DNA of 64,000 nt from Trissonchulus latispiculum. Taxonomy: Eukaryota; Nematoda; Enoplea; Enoplida; Ironidae. Positions within the stretch are counted from its first letter, which is position 1. Each line of letters begins with the position of its first letter. Both the position numbers and the translations under genes were made by a program. The stretch is taken from contig JASAND010004045.1 in NCBI GenBank assembly GCA_030248195.1, positions 1-64,000 on the forward strand, in the 5' to 3' direction. The notes under the pieces are model-generated. The model had not been told where the DNA came from. It made no database searches and saw nothing but the letters and a program-made list of their open reading frames with translations. Of this stretch, positions 11,371 through 21,083 are shown in pieces.

Positions 11371-11996
11371 TAACTTAAGTTTTTGACCAAAAAATGTTTT
11401 TACCCCCCCCCCCCAATTCGATTTTTCCGGACCCCACCCCAGTACCCCACCTCAAAACGGCAGACCCCACCCACCCTAATTTCGGCTACCCCCTCCCCCA
11501 ACGTTTTCTCAAGGTACACCTATGGGTGTAACGGAGATTTGGGTGGGGGACAGTGGACCTCCCTTGGGGTGTCGGCCCCCCCTGGAAAAGTTTTTCAGCT
11601 GTTTATATGCATAATTTGATTGTTTTTAAGAAATTTTTTAAAAAATCGGCAAATTTTTGCTAAAAATCGAAAAATTTTTGCTAAGCCCTTGGTCAGGCGA
11701 ACATTTTTTCTCATTGGAGGACCCCTCCAAAGTTGCCCCAGCGGCCTGTGGCGCCATGACCAGGGTCCGGTCTGGTCAAAAATCGATTTTTTAAAAAATT
11801 TCAAAGTTTGGTATCAAATGAAAGCCCATGGGAGTACGGCCAGCCGTCTTCCTGTTTTCCGATAAGCCCTTTGTATATAAACGTTTTCTGATGCAGAAAC
11901 GATTGTGTATTTCAAATTTCCCCAAGCCCACGCAGCGCAACCCCCCCCCCCCGCCCAGTGGGAGTTCGGCACCCCTCCAACCTGTGTTCCAAAATA
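11371..11996. other. G/C-tract hAT-like remnants
   Basis: Contains GGTACACCTATGGGTGTAAC near 11513-11532, apparently two CATAGGTGTA termini abutting, with C runs on either side and AT-rich filler. Around 11800-11825 TTTGGTATCAAATGAAAGCC matches the tandem block at 58893-59115. No gene. Confidence 0.45.
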
Positions 11997-13010
11997 TAGT
12001 CAAGCGGGAAAAAACCCACTTTTCAGATTTTTGGCCAGAACTTTTTAATGGTTTGACATATCGAAATGTTGATTATACAGGTAGCTAGGCCTAGTCGTAA
12101 GCTTTCTTATGAGCTATAGAACACCTCTCTAGGGTATGCCGTTAGCGAGAAAAATTGTCCCAAACTGGCGGGAAAAAAACCCAATGCGGGAAAAACCCAT
12201 ATCCGGGAAAAACCCACCTCAAAAAATTTTTGGCAAGCTGCCAGGAGCATTTCTAACCATTCCAAATGAAAGAGCAGGTTGTTTTTAGTACAACTGCATC
12301 AAAATATACGTATTAGTTTTTGTACTAAAATTGAGGTCATATGGTCATTTGAAAATGTTGTATCTTTAACACATAAACATAGGCAAATTTTGGAATTTTT
12401 TTAAAATTGTTTATTTTCGGCAGTTTAAGCATCCTATCGTGTTGAAAACGTGTTTTTCTTGTATTTAGAGCCAAACTAGACCTATTTTAAGACAAAAATA
12501 AGCATTTTTGGTCAAAATTGAAATTTTGGCTTGAAATGGCACCGTGTCCGATTTAGACCCCCTGGACCACTCATAACAGTACGAACCCAGGTAAAACCTA
12601 TACCAATTTAATCTATAGGCTCTATTAAACATTGTATGTATTGGTTTGACCTTTCCGGTCAATGGTTAGAAAAAAAACTTAATTTTGAAAAGTGGGTTTT
12701 TCCCCGCCGTGAATTTCTTTTCCCGCCAACTCCAGGTCACCCCCAGGTCGCACCGGAGGGGTCAGAGCAGTGTGACATATATCATCATGAAGCGCAACAG
12801 ATGCCCTACATGTACATATAATCCGCTTTGGTCTAAGTCTTTCCAGTAGTTCAAGGTGGCCCGGCAAAGTTTGCCAAATTTCGGCACTTGGTCGGACCAA
12901 AATTTCCAAAAATTTCAAAGTCCCAAAAAATTTTCAGGGAAGCAGTGGGAGCTGCCATAATACACCCTCCAGGGTTATTTTGGATGCTCTTCAAGAAAAT
13001 TCTCAATTCT
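11997..13010 (+). mobile_element. Element of the TAGTCAAGCGGGAAAA family
   Basis: The left end TAGTCAAGCGGGAAAAAACC is preserved; the right end has been lost. It is homologous along its length, in reverse complement, to the complete copy at 51387-52932. At least four GCGGGAAAAAACCC-type motifs cluster near 12000 and 12165-12220, with inverted counterparts at 12695-12730. Position 12852-12863 is the empty site matching the insertion at 51626. No coding potential. Confidence 0.7.
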
Positions 13011-13090
13011 TGATAATTCTTTACGTGGGTTCACGTAGTGAAAGTTATGTACATTGGTACACGAATTCCGACAAAGCTTGATGAGACTGT

Positions 13091-13162
13091 GCCTCCGTAG
13101 CGCAGTCGGCAGAGCTTTTGCCTAGTGCGCAAAGAGTCGTGGGTTCGAGTCCCACCGGAGGT
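13091..13162 (+). tRNA. tRNA-Thr-like gene, anticodon AGT
   Basis: The 72 bases fold as a standard cloverleaf. The seven-pair acceptor stem is GCCTCCG with CGGAGGT (one terminal G-T pair). The D arm runs from GCGC to GAGC with one G-A mismatch and AGTCGGCA loop. The five-pair anticodon stem TTTGC/GCAAA carries loop CTAGTGC, giving anticodon AGT. The T arm is GTGGG-TTCGAGT-CCCAC. A T5 run at about 13168-13172 suits Pol III termination. The base after the acceptor is C rather than the usual discriminator, and the D-stem mismatch leaves a pseudogene or tRNA-derived SINE head possible. No intron. Confidence 0.7.
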
Positions 13163-14462
13163 CCGAATTTTTCGGACCTTCAGCGGTACATGACTTTCTT
13201 CTTCTTTCTCATTTAAATCTGCAACAAAATTATGAAATCTTAGAAATAATTGCAAAATTTTTCTAGATTTTCTTCAACGAAATTTTGGTTTTTGGAATTT
13301 TGTTTCGAAAGGCTATTTTTTCCGGCCATTTCTTCCCTTGCCAAATTTTTCTTTACCCCACGTCCCTGATGGCTTGTACCATGTGCTGGCAGGGAAGACT
13401 TGTACCCCCATACTAGAGACCTTCACGCAGGCCCGTTAGCCCGGCCCAGCCCAGCCCACCGTGGCCGAGGTAGAAAAAATTTGGGTACGGGCACGACTAC
13501 TGCAGATTGCCGGGCTTCGGGCCGGGAGTGGTGTTTTCAGATAAAAGTTTTGTCTTGTTCTCAGTTCTGTCAACATGTCACTAGAAATTACATACTTTTC
13601 TAAAATAACTTTGAGTAATCGATGCTGTTTTATTTCTATCTTACCTAAAATTTCCTAGCTCTTTACAGTTCTGCCGTAAGCGTATAGTTAGCATACTCGT
13701 ATATTTGTGTATCTTTATCTCTAAATGGTACATTAGCATCTGAAATCCAATATTTATTTATATATCTATATTTAATATTTAGAAAGTAATCGTGTTATCG
13801 TTGAATCGACGAAACTGAGCAGCTAATCATTCCCCAAACCCAAATAGCCGAAAAGAGGACTGTACTTGTTCGCTCAAAGTAAAAAGGATCGGTGAGAAAT
13901 CGGTTAATTAATAGTTTCTGCGACGACGAATAAGATTTTGTGATATGTGAAACACAGTTTTTCTATTTCGGGCAATGCAAAAAATTTAGTAAAAACGTAC
14001 GCGCTGGGCCTCACTTTTTAGCCTACTGGCCGGGTCGGGCGGGCCCAGTCCAAAATTTTGAAACGGGCCGAGCCGGGTCCAGTAGAATTTTCATTATCGA
14101 TAGTCGATTTGGGTCCATTCAACATATCGTACATAGACACCAGACCATTGTAAAATTTAAAAAATTTGAGTACCTCTCTCTCCCTTTTATTTCTCCCCAA
14201 CCCCAACTCTCTCCCCAAATTTTAATCTCCAACCTCCCCAAACCCCAAAAAATGGTACATCTAAAGCCTCACTTTTATTAAAAGTTTTATATAACTGTCA
14301 CGTGATGAACGATAAATGATAAAATAATCAGTTCCAAGATGTAAACAGTGATCAATGTGTAAAAATTGCGCAAAGCAAGAAACATTTTTCAACAACAATC
14401 ACCCGTAATGCAAGAAAACCAAACAGTTCGTCTACGGTCACTAGCTGCCTTTAACAGATAAA
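13163..14462. other. Non-coding, paired GC-rich patches
   Basis: Two GC-rich patches in otherwise AT-rich DNA, 13425-13530 (CCCGGCCCAGCCCAGCCCA) and 13995-14090 (GGCCGGGTCGGGCGGGCCC), are roughly inverted relative to each other and may be ends of a short degraded element. No gene. Confidence 0.35.
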
Positions 14463-14607
14463 AGGGTTAACCCAAACCCGGGTTTGCGCTAACCCGGGTT
14501 AGCGTATCCCAACCCCAAAAATGTTTGATTGGATCGGGTTACCCAACCCTGAAATTTTGGGGTGAACCCAAATAGGGCCTAACCCGGGTTAAGGGTTAAC
14601 CCCGTTT
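14463..14607. mobile_element. Small palindromic element, AACCCGGGTT motif
   Basis: About 145 bp bounded by GGGTTAACCC-type palindromes at both ends (near 14470 and 14598), with AACCCGGGTT repeated near each end. The architecture suits a MITE. No target duplication could be fixed. The stretch 14608-14931 holds nothing recognised. Confidence 0.45.
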
Positions 14608-14931
14608 TGATAGGACCGGCCCCAGGAGTCAGGCATGAATGTCCCTACTATACTACTGGTCCTAGAAGTAAATGCTCTGGTTAAGTTGCTTGGTCTTCGT
14701 ATATGATGGAAGCAACACAGCAGCTCATAGTAGTTTAGCATATCTCTTCTGCAGTCTGCACAATGTTGAATTTGAAATTAAAATCAGTTGAATCAGAATA
14801 GGAACAGGAAGGCAACTTCAGAACTACGTGACGAAGTATTCGACAGTGTGATTCGTTGAGCACGGCTGATGGCATCTTTAAATAGTTTGCATGAAAACAA
14901 GAATAGGTATGGTTATTCTTAAGGCCAGTTC

Positions 14932-15254
14932 ACACTAGGCAACTTTGGAGCAACTTCGTTGCCGCAACTTCAGTTGCCACTTGAAAAAGTTGCAGCAACT
15001 TGCCCAAACAGTTGGTTCAACTAGTTGAAGCAACAACCTATCAAAATGGGAAATTTTTAGCGCGCCTATTTCTATGGTTGAATTAACCAATCAACGTGCT
15101 AGTTGCCGCCAGAAATCGCCCCAAGCGCGATTGCGGCAACTTTTCTCAGTTGCCACTACATTCACATTGGGCAACTTTGAGCAACTGGTTGAAGCAACCA
15201 AGTTGTGGCAACGAAGTTGCTCCTAAGTTGCGGGGAGTGCGAACAAAATTAGTG
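14932..15254. mobile_element. GCAACTT-motif MITE, Harbinger-type
   Basis: Follows a TTA at 14929-14931 and starts AGGCCAGTTCACACTAGG. It contains about twenty short AGTTGC/GCAACT motifs in both orientations. The right end (about 15205-15240, GTTGCTCCTAAGTTGC) mirrors the left but its last bases have decayed. The 3-bp TTA target and the neighbouring element suggest PIF/Harbinger. Confidence 0.55.
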
Positions 15255-15569
15255 TTAAAAGGCCTGTTCACACGAAGCAACGTCGAGGCGACTAAATCTA
15301 GCGGCAACTTTTAAGCAACTTTAGTTGCCAACAAGTTGCTAGCAATTTTATGTTTACACGAAGCAATTTGCTTTCGACTTATTAGACAAGGCAACTATGA
15401 GGCAACAGTCAATGAAATTTCATCGTGCTCAAAATTTCAAACTGGCACTTTTTTCAAGTGAACTCTCGTGAAAAGTTGGCTTCTTCGGCGAAATCTGCTT
15501 GGTTGCTACAACTCGATACTCCGTGAGTTGTCTATTGAAGATCACGATGGCTAAAGAAGGGTGATCAGA

Positions 15570-15716
15570 ATGGACGTGGTGACATTTGGTGAACTGGTGG
15601 CGCTCGTCAGACCGTTAATCTAGGTCGACGATACCATAATGAGAGAAGCTATACCTGTAGATGAGAGGTTGGCTGTTACACTAAAGTTTCTTGCTACAGG
15701 AACAAATACGGTACTT
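15570..15716 (+). pseudogene. Harbinger transposase (HARBI1-like), N-terminal fragment
   Basis: The frame from the ATG at 15570 gives VTFGELVALVRPLI, a stop, then REAIPVDERLAVTLKFLATG (about 15642-15701). That series is the conserved N-terminal block of PIF/Harbinger DDE nucleases, where the ERLAVTLRFLATG signature precedes the helix-turn-helix. The in-frame TAG and loss of similarity after the signature show it is dead. The catalytic core, with its first aspartates, is not found downstream. In life the protein would cut and paste the element at TTA targets. Identification is by recalled family motif and is strong; the exact ends are approximate. Confidence 0.75.
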
Positions 15717-15869
15717 GTTACAGGTACGACTTTAGCTTATTACTTGCTGGTTAGTACTACACACATAATACAGATTTATCAGCAACATAAAGACACAAAC
15801 ATTTTCATTATAACAATAATGTAGACAGAGACAAAACCTTTTGAAAACGCCTTCTTCTTGAAACGTTCC

Positions 15870-16160
15870 TTAAAATTTCAAAGAAGAGGGGAGGAGCCCC
15901 AGGAGGAGGTGAGTACAGAGTCTGTAGAATTGGAGCCCCCGCATTCTGGCCCTCGGTAATACTGGTAGTTGGTGATGGTGAATGGTATCCAGAATAGCTT
16001 GGACTAGGACTTTGAATTGGCGGACTAAATGGACTGTAGTTGTACTGTAGCTGTAGCTTGTAATTAACCAACAAGCGTTGAATTCGGCTTTGTTGACATC
16101 CATCTCTTCCAAGCTACTGGCAACAAATGAGCCAAACTGCCGAAATCTGGTTTTCACAGA
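15870..16160 (-). pseudogene. Possible MADF/BESS-type accessory protein fragment
   Basis: On the minus strand, 16160 down to about 16060 gives FRQFGSFVASSLEEMDVNKA, resembling the FG-x-x-VA-x-x-L block near the C-terminus of MADF-BESS proteins. One frame over, it continues LLVNYKLQLQYNYSPF and a Pro/Ser-rich tail, implying a 1-nt frameshift near 16070. A separate minus-strand stretch at 17670-17830 is acidic and Ser/Thr-rich then basic (KKRRSAVKQV), like the linker of such proteins, but lies interleaved with the transposase. Function by family: DNA-binding partner of the Harbinger nuclease. The assignment is tentative. Confidence 0.4.
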
Positions 16161-16199
16161 TTTTAGGGTGGGTAATAGCACATGGCAGAAACTCACTCT

Positions 16200-17164
16200 T
16201 CAAACCTGTATCCGGGTCTGCTTCCTGGAAATAAACGGTTTTTAATAAGTTTCAATTGAATTTCAATTTAAATTCAATTTCAACAATCAATTACAACACT
16301 TAATCGCTTTTTGGCCGATTTTTCGACCATCTGCGATTTTGCTCATTTTCACATATTTTGTAGTCCCCATGGGTCCCCAAAACAAGACAGATGCGTTTTG
16401 CGTAATGTTGCTTCTATCGTGCTGTAGAGCCCTTCAAAGGTGACCTCGACATGTGTTAAACATAGGAAAATGAAAAAGTTAGGTTAAAAAGTTTGTGGCA
16501 GAAAAATTTTTCGCTGTATGCAAGATACAGCGCTGCAACCTTGTTGTACATGTAAAGGACATATCAGAGAGTGCAAATAACCCTTCTGAAACAATTTTGC
16601 TGAGTGTCGGATTTTTGGCGATTTTTCAAAGTCAAAATTTCGGAAAATTGGTGCTTTTTGTACCACGAAAAACAGGACCAGCAAAACATTTTCGCCTCTC
16701 CTGCACGATTGGCAAAAGCTACAGAAATCGCTTATAGATAGTTGCACTCTACGCATACACAGAATTCTTATGACAGTAGTTGCAAATTTCTACCGATTGT
16801 AGTGCTCTCAAAAAACTTGCCACAAAATGTGCTAATTTTGCCAAAAATCATCATTTTGCACAATTTTCACGTTTTTTAAATAATTTCTCCCCCGTTACCC
16901 ACTCGAAAGTCACCAAAATTGGCACATAAAACTCTCAATGCCTGCCTGACATTATGGTAAAGGCAAATGCTTCAAGGTAGAACTTTTCTGTCGTGTCGGC
17001 TCTCCTTTGATCGCTTAAAGGTCGCAAAAGTCAATTTTTGAAATTTCCAAAATATAGACAAATTGGGTATCATTCGATAGCTACTGATGAGCTGAACAAC
17101 TTTTCTAATAGAACTATGTGTCTGAAATATAGTATCTGAAAGTTAGGGCAAGTTAAAGTTTGAG
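16200..17164. other. Non-coding interior, no gene seen
   Basis: AT-rich sequence with chance reading frames on both strands (16484-16756) lacking any recognised domain. GTGGCAGAAAAATTTT near 16495 and AACTTGCCACAAAATG near 16814 are loosely inverted and may mark a small insertion. Confidence 0.3.
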
Positions 17165-17510
17165 GGCACAGTTAGCTGAAAAAGGCTCAGTTCACAATTG
17201 AAAAATGTAGTGTGAACGACTGGCTGGATATCCCGGAGTCGTTTTAGTATTAAAATATTAGCCAACCCACAGAATTGACTTGCCATTTTAGTTGACCCAA
17301 ATTACGCAGCCGTTCTGTCTCAGCATGACCTCGGAGGGCAAATCACAGTGATTTTCAAGTTTTCCAACTTTAAAGCTGAATATCTCTGCCACCGTTTGAT
17401 TTCGAACTCTAATGTTTTGTCTTGTTTTTGAGAACATATGTACCTATATTGCGTGTGAAAATGAGCGAAATCCGTGACTATCGATTTTGACCCAAAGCGA
17501 CCCCCCCCTT
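17165..17510 (+). repeat. Dispersed repeat with CCCCTTAA end, copy 1
   Basis: Homologous over about 320 bp to 26850-27164. Shared phrases are CCCGGAGTCGTTTTAG, CACCGTTTGATTTCGAACTC and GAAATCCGTGACTATCGA. Both copies end in C runs followed by TTAA. In the second copy the TTAA is also the left edge of a TTAA-site element. Confidence 0.65.
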
Positions 17511-17868
17511 AATTATCGAAAAATCCAAATATTAAGCTGCAGAAAACGCCACCTCTGTTTCCACAGCGGACTTCGATTCAGTCGATTCAATCGAAAAAAC
17601 GAATTAATTTGTGTCATAAATGCAGTGAAATTCGAATTAAATTCGAATGCAACTTAAAAACACTTTATAAACATGACTTTCATAACCTGTTTAACCGCTG
17701 ATCGACGTTTTTTAACAGTCGAAGGAGTTGTTGCACTGGATTTGTTAGTATCGAATTCAGTATCCAAAGTTTCAGTTTCTTCGCCAGTCACATCTACTTC
17801 GCTGGATCGATCTTCCGTCTGAAATAACTATAAAAATTTCAAAAATCTTAAGTGTTTCTCATTCCCCA

Positions 17869-18360
17869 GGAAACATTTTGATCAGAGAAAAACGAGTGTT
17901 TAATTAACGGTTGTCACGGACTCGCCGTATTGTTGAAAATGGCTTCGGAAGACTGGCTGCCCGCTGGCAAATATTTCGTGCCCCTATCGGATTGAAACCT
18001 GAATAGGTCCAGAAAACTGTTTTTACATGTTGTGTACGCCATAATCTTCTACGATTTCAGAACAGAAGCCAACGCGTTTATCTGCCAGATGGCTCTCTTG
18101 ACTATGAAGACTTGTCGAATGGTCAGGTGGTTCCTGGTTCTTGGCGGTCTCAAGTTACGTCCAGACTAACTGACTTCCCATTGATGGGGAATTGCCGCAG
18201 TGAAAGTGCCAAAAAGGTCAGGGACAATTTGGCCGACTATTTTTCTGCCCAGGATCTGTACCGTGGCAGTGTAATATGTCTCATTAAAGCAGCAATCATT
18301 TGTTATTGTATAATAAATGATGTTTCTAAGTGTGTGAAGTTAAATGTTTCAAGAGATTAA
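17869..18360 (+). pseudogene. Harbinger transposase, C-terminal exon
   Basis: After an acceptor-like CCCCAG one frame reads REKRVFN, stop (TAA 17905-17907), RLSRTRRIVENGFGRLAARW, then PIGLKPE, stop (TAG 18004-18006), VQKTVFTCCVRHNLLR, and on to VYLPDGSLDYED, VVPGSWRS and SAKKVRDNLADYF near 18245. This order (NYRLSRARRVVENAFG, LACCVLHNFLR, a PG-WR block, then an A-x-x-VRD-x-x-x-YF tail) is that of the C-terminal third of Harbinger nucleases, with the conserved E of the catalytic DDE in VENGFG. Two nonsense mutations, one replacing the Tyr of NYRLS, show it is inactive. Confidence 0.85.
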
Positions 18361-18365
18361 CTGAT

Positions 18366-19508
18366 GGACTGATGAGATCTTTCTTGTCGTGAAAAAATTT
18401 TTCTGAAATTTCCAGTGCAATTTTAAGGGGCGCCGCTTTTATATGTCCAGAAAGATTGGTACATGGTACTACCGCGATTTTTTAGGAAACTTTTCCCCTT
18501 GTCTGAAAGTCCTACACAGCAAATTTCAACTTTTTTGGTAGCAAATCGCGTGAGTAATTCTATGTTTTCGATTTTCAAAATCCTTTGATCTTTGCCGCTT
18601 TTTCGACTTTGACTGGCTGCTACTCGTGACTCGCTCAATAGAAACATTTTCGATTAGATTTTCAGGACCGCCTAGGCGTCAGCTTTGACCTGATCTATGT
18701 AGTATTTCAAAATTTGAAAGTCGATTTTTTTCGAAAAATACCACTTTTTGACCCAAAATTTCGTCATAGCGATTCTAGCAAAAGTGAGTAAAAATAGCAT
18801 AATCATAAAGCTCAATCTGAGATGAATCCAACGATTTAAACTTTTCGTGGCTGCGGTTTATATTGCGCAAGCAATGAATTTTTAAACAATTTCCCTTATT
18901 TCAGCTGGCTTTTGGCTGTCTTTGATGTTGTCGCCTTGCTTTTCAGAGCCAGTGTCAACTACCAAAAACCAGCTGAAATAAGTAAAATTGTTTAAAAATT
19001 CATTGCTGGCGCAATATAAGTCGCAGCCGCGAAAACGTTATATCGTTGGATACAGCCCGGATTGAACTTTATGATTATGCTATTTTTACTCACTTTTGCT
19101 AGAATTGCTATGTCGAAATTTTGGGTCAAAGAGTGGTATTTTTCGAAAAAAATCGACTTTCAAATTTTAAAATACCACATAAATCAGGTCAAAGCTGACG
19201 CCAAGCCGGTCCTGAAAAACTAATCGAAAAATTTTTCCACTGAGCGAGTCACGAGTAGTAATCAGTCAAAGTCGAAAAAGCGGCAAAGATCAAAGGATTT
19301 TGAGAATCGAAAAACTGTAATAACTCACGCACTTTGCAACCAAAAAAGTTGAAATTTGCTTTGTAGGACTAAATCTTGCTAGTGCCATGTGCCAATCTTT
19401 CTGGACATGTAAAAGCGGCGCCCTTTGAAATCGCACGGGAGATTTCAGAAAAATTTTTTCACGAAAAGAAAGATCTCATCAGTCCGGTTCAGAAAATATA
19501 TACTTTGT
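18366..19508. mobile_element. 1.1-kb palindromic (foldback) element, copy 1
   Basis: The sequence from GGACTGATGAGATCTTTC at 18366 is the reverse complement of that ending CATCAGTCC at 19485. Each arm is about 530 bp around a centre at about 18930-18960, where CAGCTGG-x-TTTTGG motifs form an inner hairpin. The right end extends to 19508 (TTCAGAAAATATATACTTTG), shared with the left end of copy 2 at 62591. Arms contain GCGGCAAAGATCAAAGGATT and GAGCGAGTCACGAGTAGTA. No protein. The short frames on its arms are chance. Confidence 0.85.
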
Positions 19509-19805
19509 GATAGCTAGTATTTTTATATCGGAAAGAGCAGAAAAAATGCTGCAAGGTTGTCGAAGTAGTTTTTTCACTGCATTTAGCTAATTAAAGTTAT
19601 AATTAAATAATAAAAATAACAATTGTTACCTACCGTAATCCTCAAGATAATTAGCGAATGAACGTGCAGACACGCATTTGTATGAAAGCGTGTATTTAGT
19701 GTAAAGTGTGAGCGCCCGGAAGTAACGGGGGGGTCCCGAGTTAACGCAGCGAGCATATCTTACAGGATTTCAACATGATAGCTTAAGAGTGTCATACTCT
19801 TATCT

Positions 19806-21083
19806 TTTTTTAGTTTGCCCCAGTCCAGTTGGCTAACGCCGGTTAGCCGTGGTGTCAGTACTGCGTAAAAGTCTGACTGGGAAGGGATGGACACCGAATA
19901 ATTGCTTTTGCATTACCCGAGGCGTTTGACAAGCCCGACGAAGTACATATTGCTGCTTATGCAATAACTCCACCGCGGCAGCTCCACCAGCAGGCGGCCG
20001 CCCCTTGGAATCTTGGTAAATTGCCAGCGAGGGAATAAGTGTGCTAACTGCGGTGTCAGCTGACACCGGCGTTCCAGGTCTGGCCCCGCTGAGCCATCGT
20101 GTAACGACACAGGCATAAGATATTGCAAATAAGCATACACACAGAATGATCAAATGTCAACTGTTGCATTTAGAGTTGCATTCGTTCTTTATTGGAGGAA
20201 AGAAGGAACAAAAGTCATGGTGCGAAGAAGGAGGCTTCATAATTCTTTATGCCTGTACTGTACGCTGTGGAGTTGCCGTGTCGGACAAAGGATCTTTGTA
20301 GCCTTAACTTTCAAGATTCATCTGATCCCAGTGAATTTAAGAGCTCCGTATGTCACAAGACAGAGAGAGAGAGCTTTAAGGGTTATTTATTAGTTGCTTC
20401 CTATCTATCTTCCTTCCTATCTTAACTAAAGTTAAGCCTTGCGTTACTGAAAGTTGCTGAAGTGCTTAGTTGTTGAAGTGGCAAGAATGAGGTCTATGCG
20501 AATGTATGACCTAGCTCGCAAACACCCTTTTTGGTTTTGCACTAGTACTTACTATAGTTGAGTTGAAATTGTGTACACTCCATACGATGGCATATTCAAG
20601 CTTAAGCTGTAAATTCACAGTTTTAACCGGTGATTTAAAATCAAAACTTAGCGTATTTGAGATCGTGAGCAATCATGTGCTGGAGATTGTCGCAGAGCCA
20701 GGATGCCGTTAAAGATGGGAGTGTGCTGCGAGCGGTCAAATGGTGTAGAAAAATCAAAAAACGACGTGTCGTATGAAATCAAGAGCTGGTGAGGTGATCC
20801 CCGCGTAGAAAATCTGGGATGGAAAAAGAGATATGAGATAAAGAGGTCATATGCTGAGATTTGTCGCCAAGATGTGCTGGGGGCTTGACTTGCTTGAGGT
20901 CGTCAGAAATCGCTTGGTCAAAATCGTCAGAAATTTGAAAGTGTCCGAAATCAATAGCGGCATGTAAAACTCGAGGATAGGCAGGAAACGGGACATATAA
21001 AAGGCAAAATGTCCCAAATTTCCAAAGTTTGCATAATTTTTTGCATAAGGCCACCTGCTTGCAGTTAAGTAGCGGAGCGAAGC
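19806..21083 (-). mobile_element. 1.28-kb insertion present only in duplication copy 1
   Basis: Flanked by an exact 10-bp duplication ACTCTTATCT (19796-19805, 21084-21093). Copy 2 has the uninterrupted site near 33741-33760. The left edge starts with T6, so read on the minus strand the insert ends in a short A tract, as a retroposed SINE, LINE tail or processed transcript would. The minus-strand frames (19833-20153, 20847-21125) match nothing I recognise. Confidence 0.7.

Larger units (their letters stand above)
15258..18365 (+). mobile_element. Decayed autonomous PIF/Harbinger element
   Basis: Begins AAAGGCCTGTTCACACG directly after a TTA, resembling the MITE to its left, and encloses the two transposase pieces (15570-15716 and 17869-18360, +) and a minus-strand fragment resembling an accessory DNA-binding protein. 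Autonomous Harbinger elements normally pair a DDE nuclease with a Myb- or MADF-type protein. The right end is cut off by the palindrome at 18366. Other repeats (16480-17160; 17165-17510) are inserted inside. Confidence 0.65.

Noticed and set aside
13031..13255. Minus-strand frame containing GGTRTHDSLRTRQKLCRLRY
   Set aside because: This is the antisense translation of the tRNA-like gene, a known source of spurious protein predictions.
14932..15400. Regulatory cluster of GCAACTT sites
   Set aside because: Motifs are confined within element boundaries next to TTA, so a MITE explains them better.
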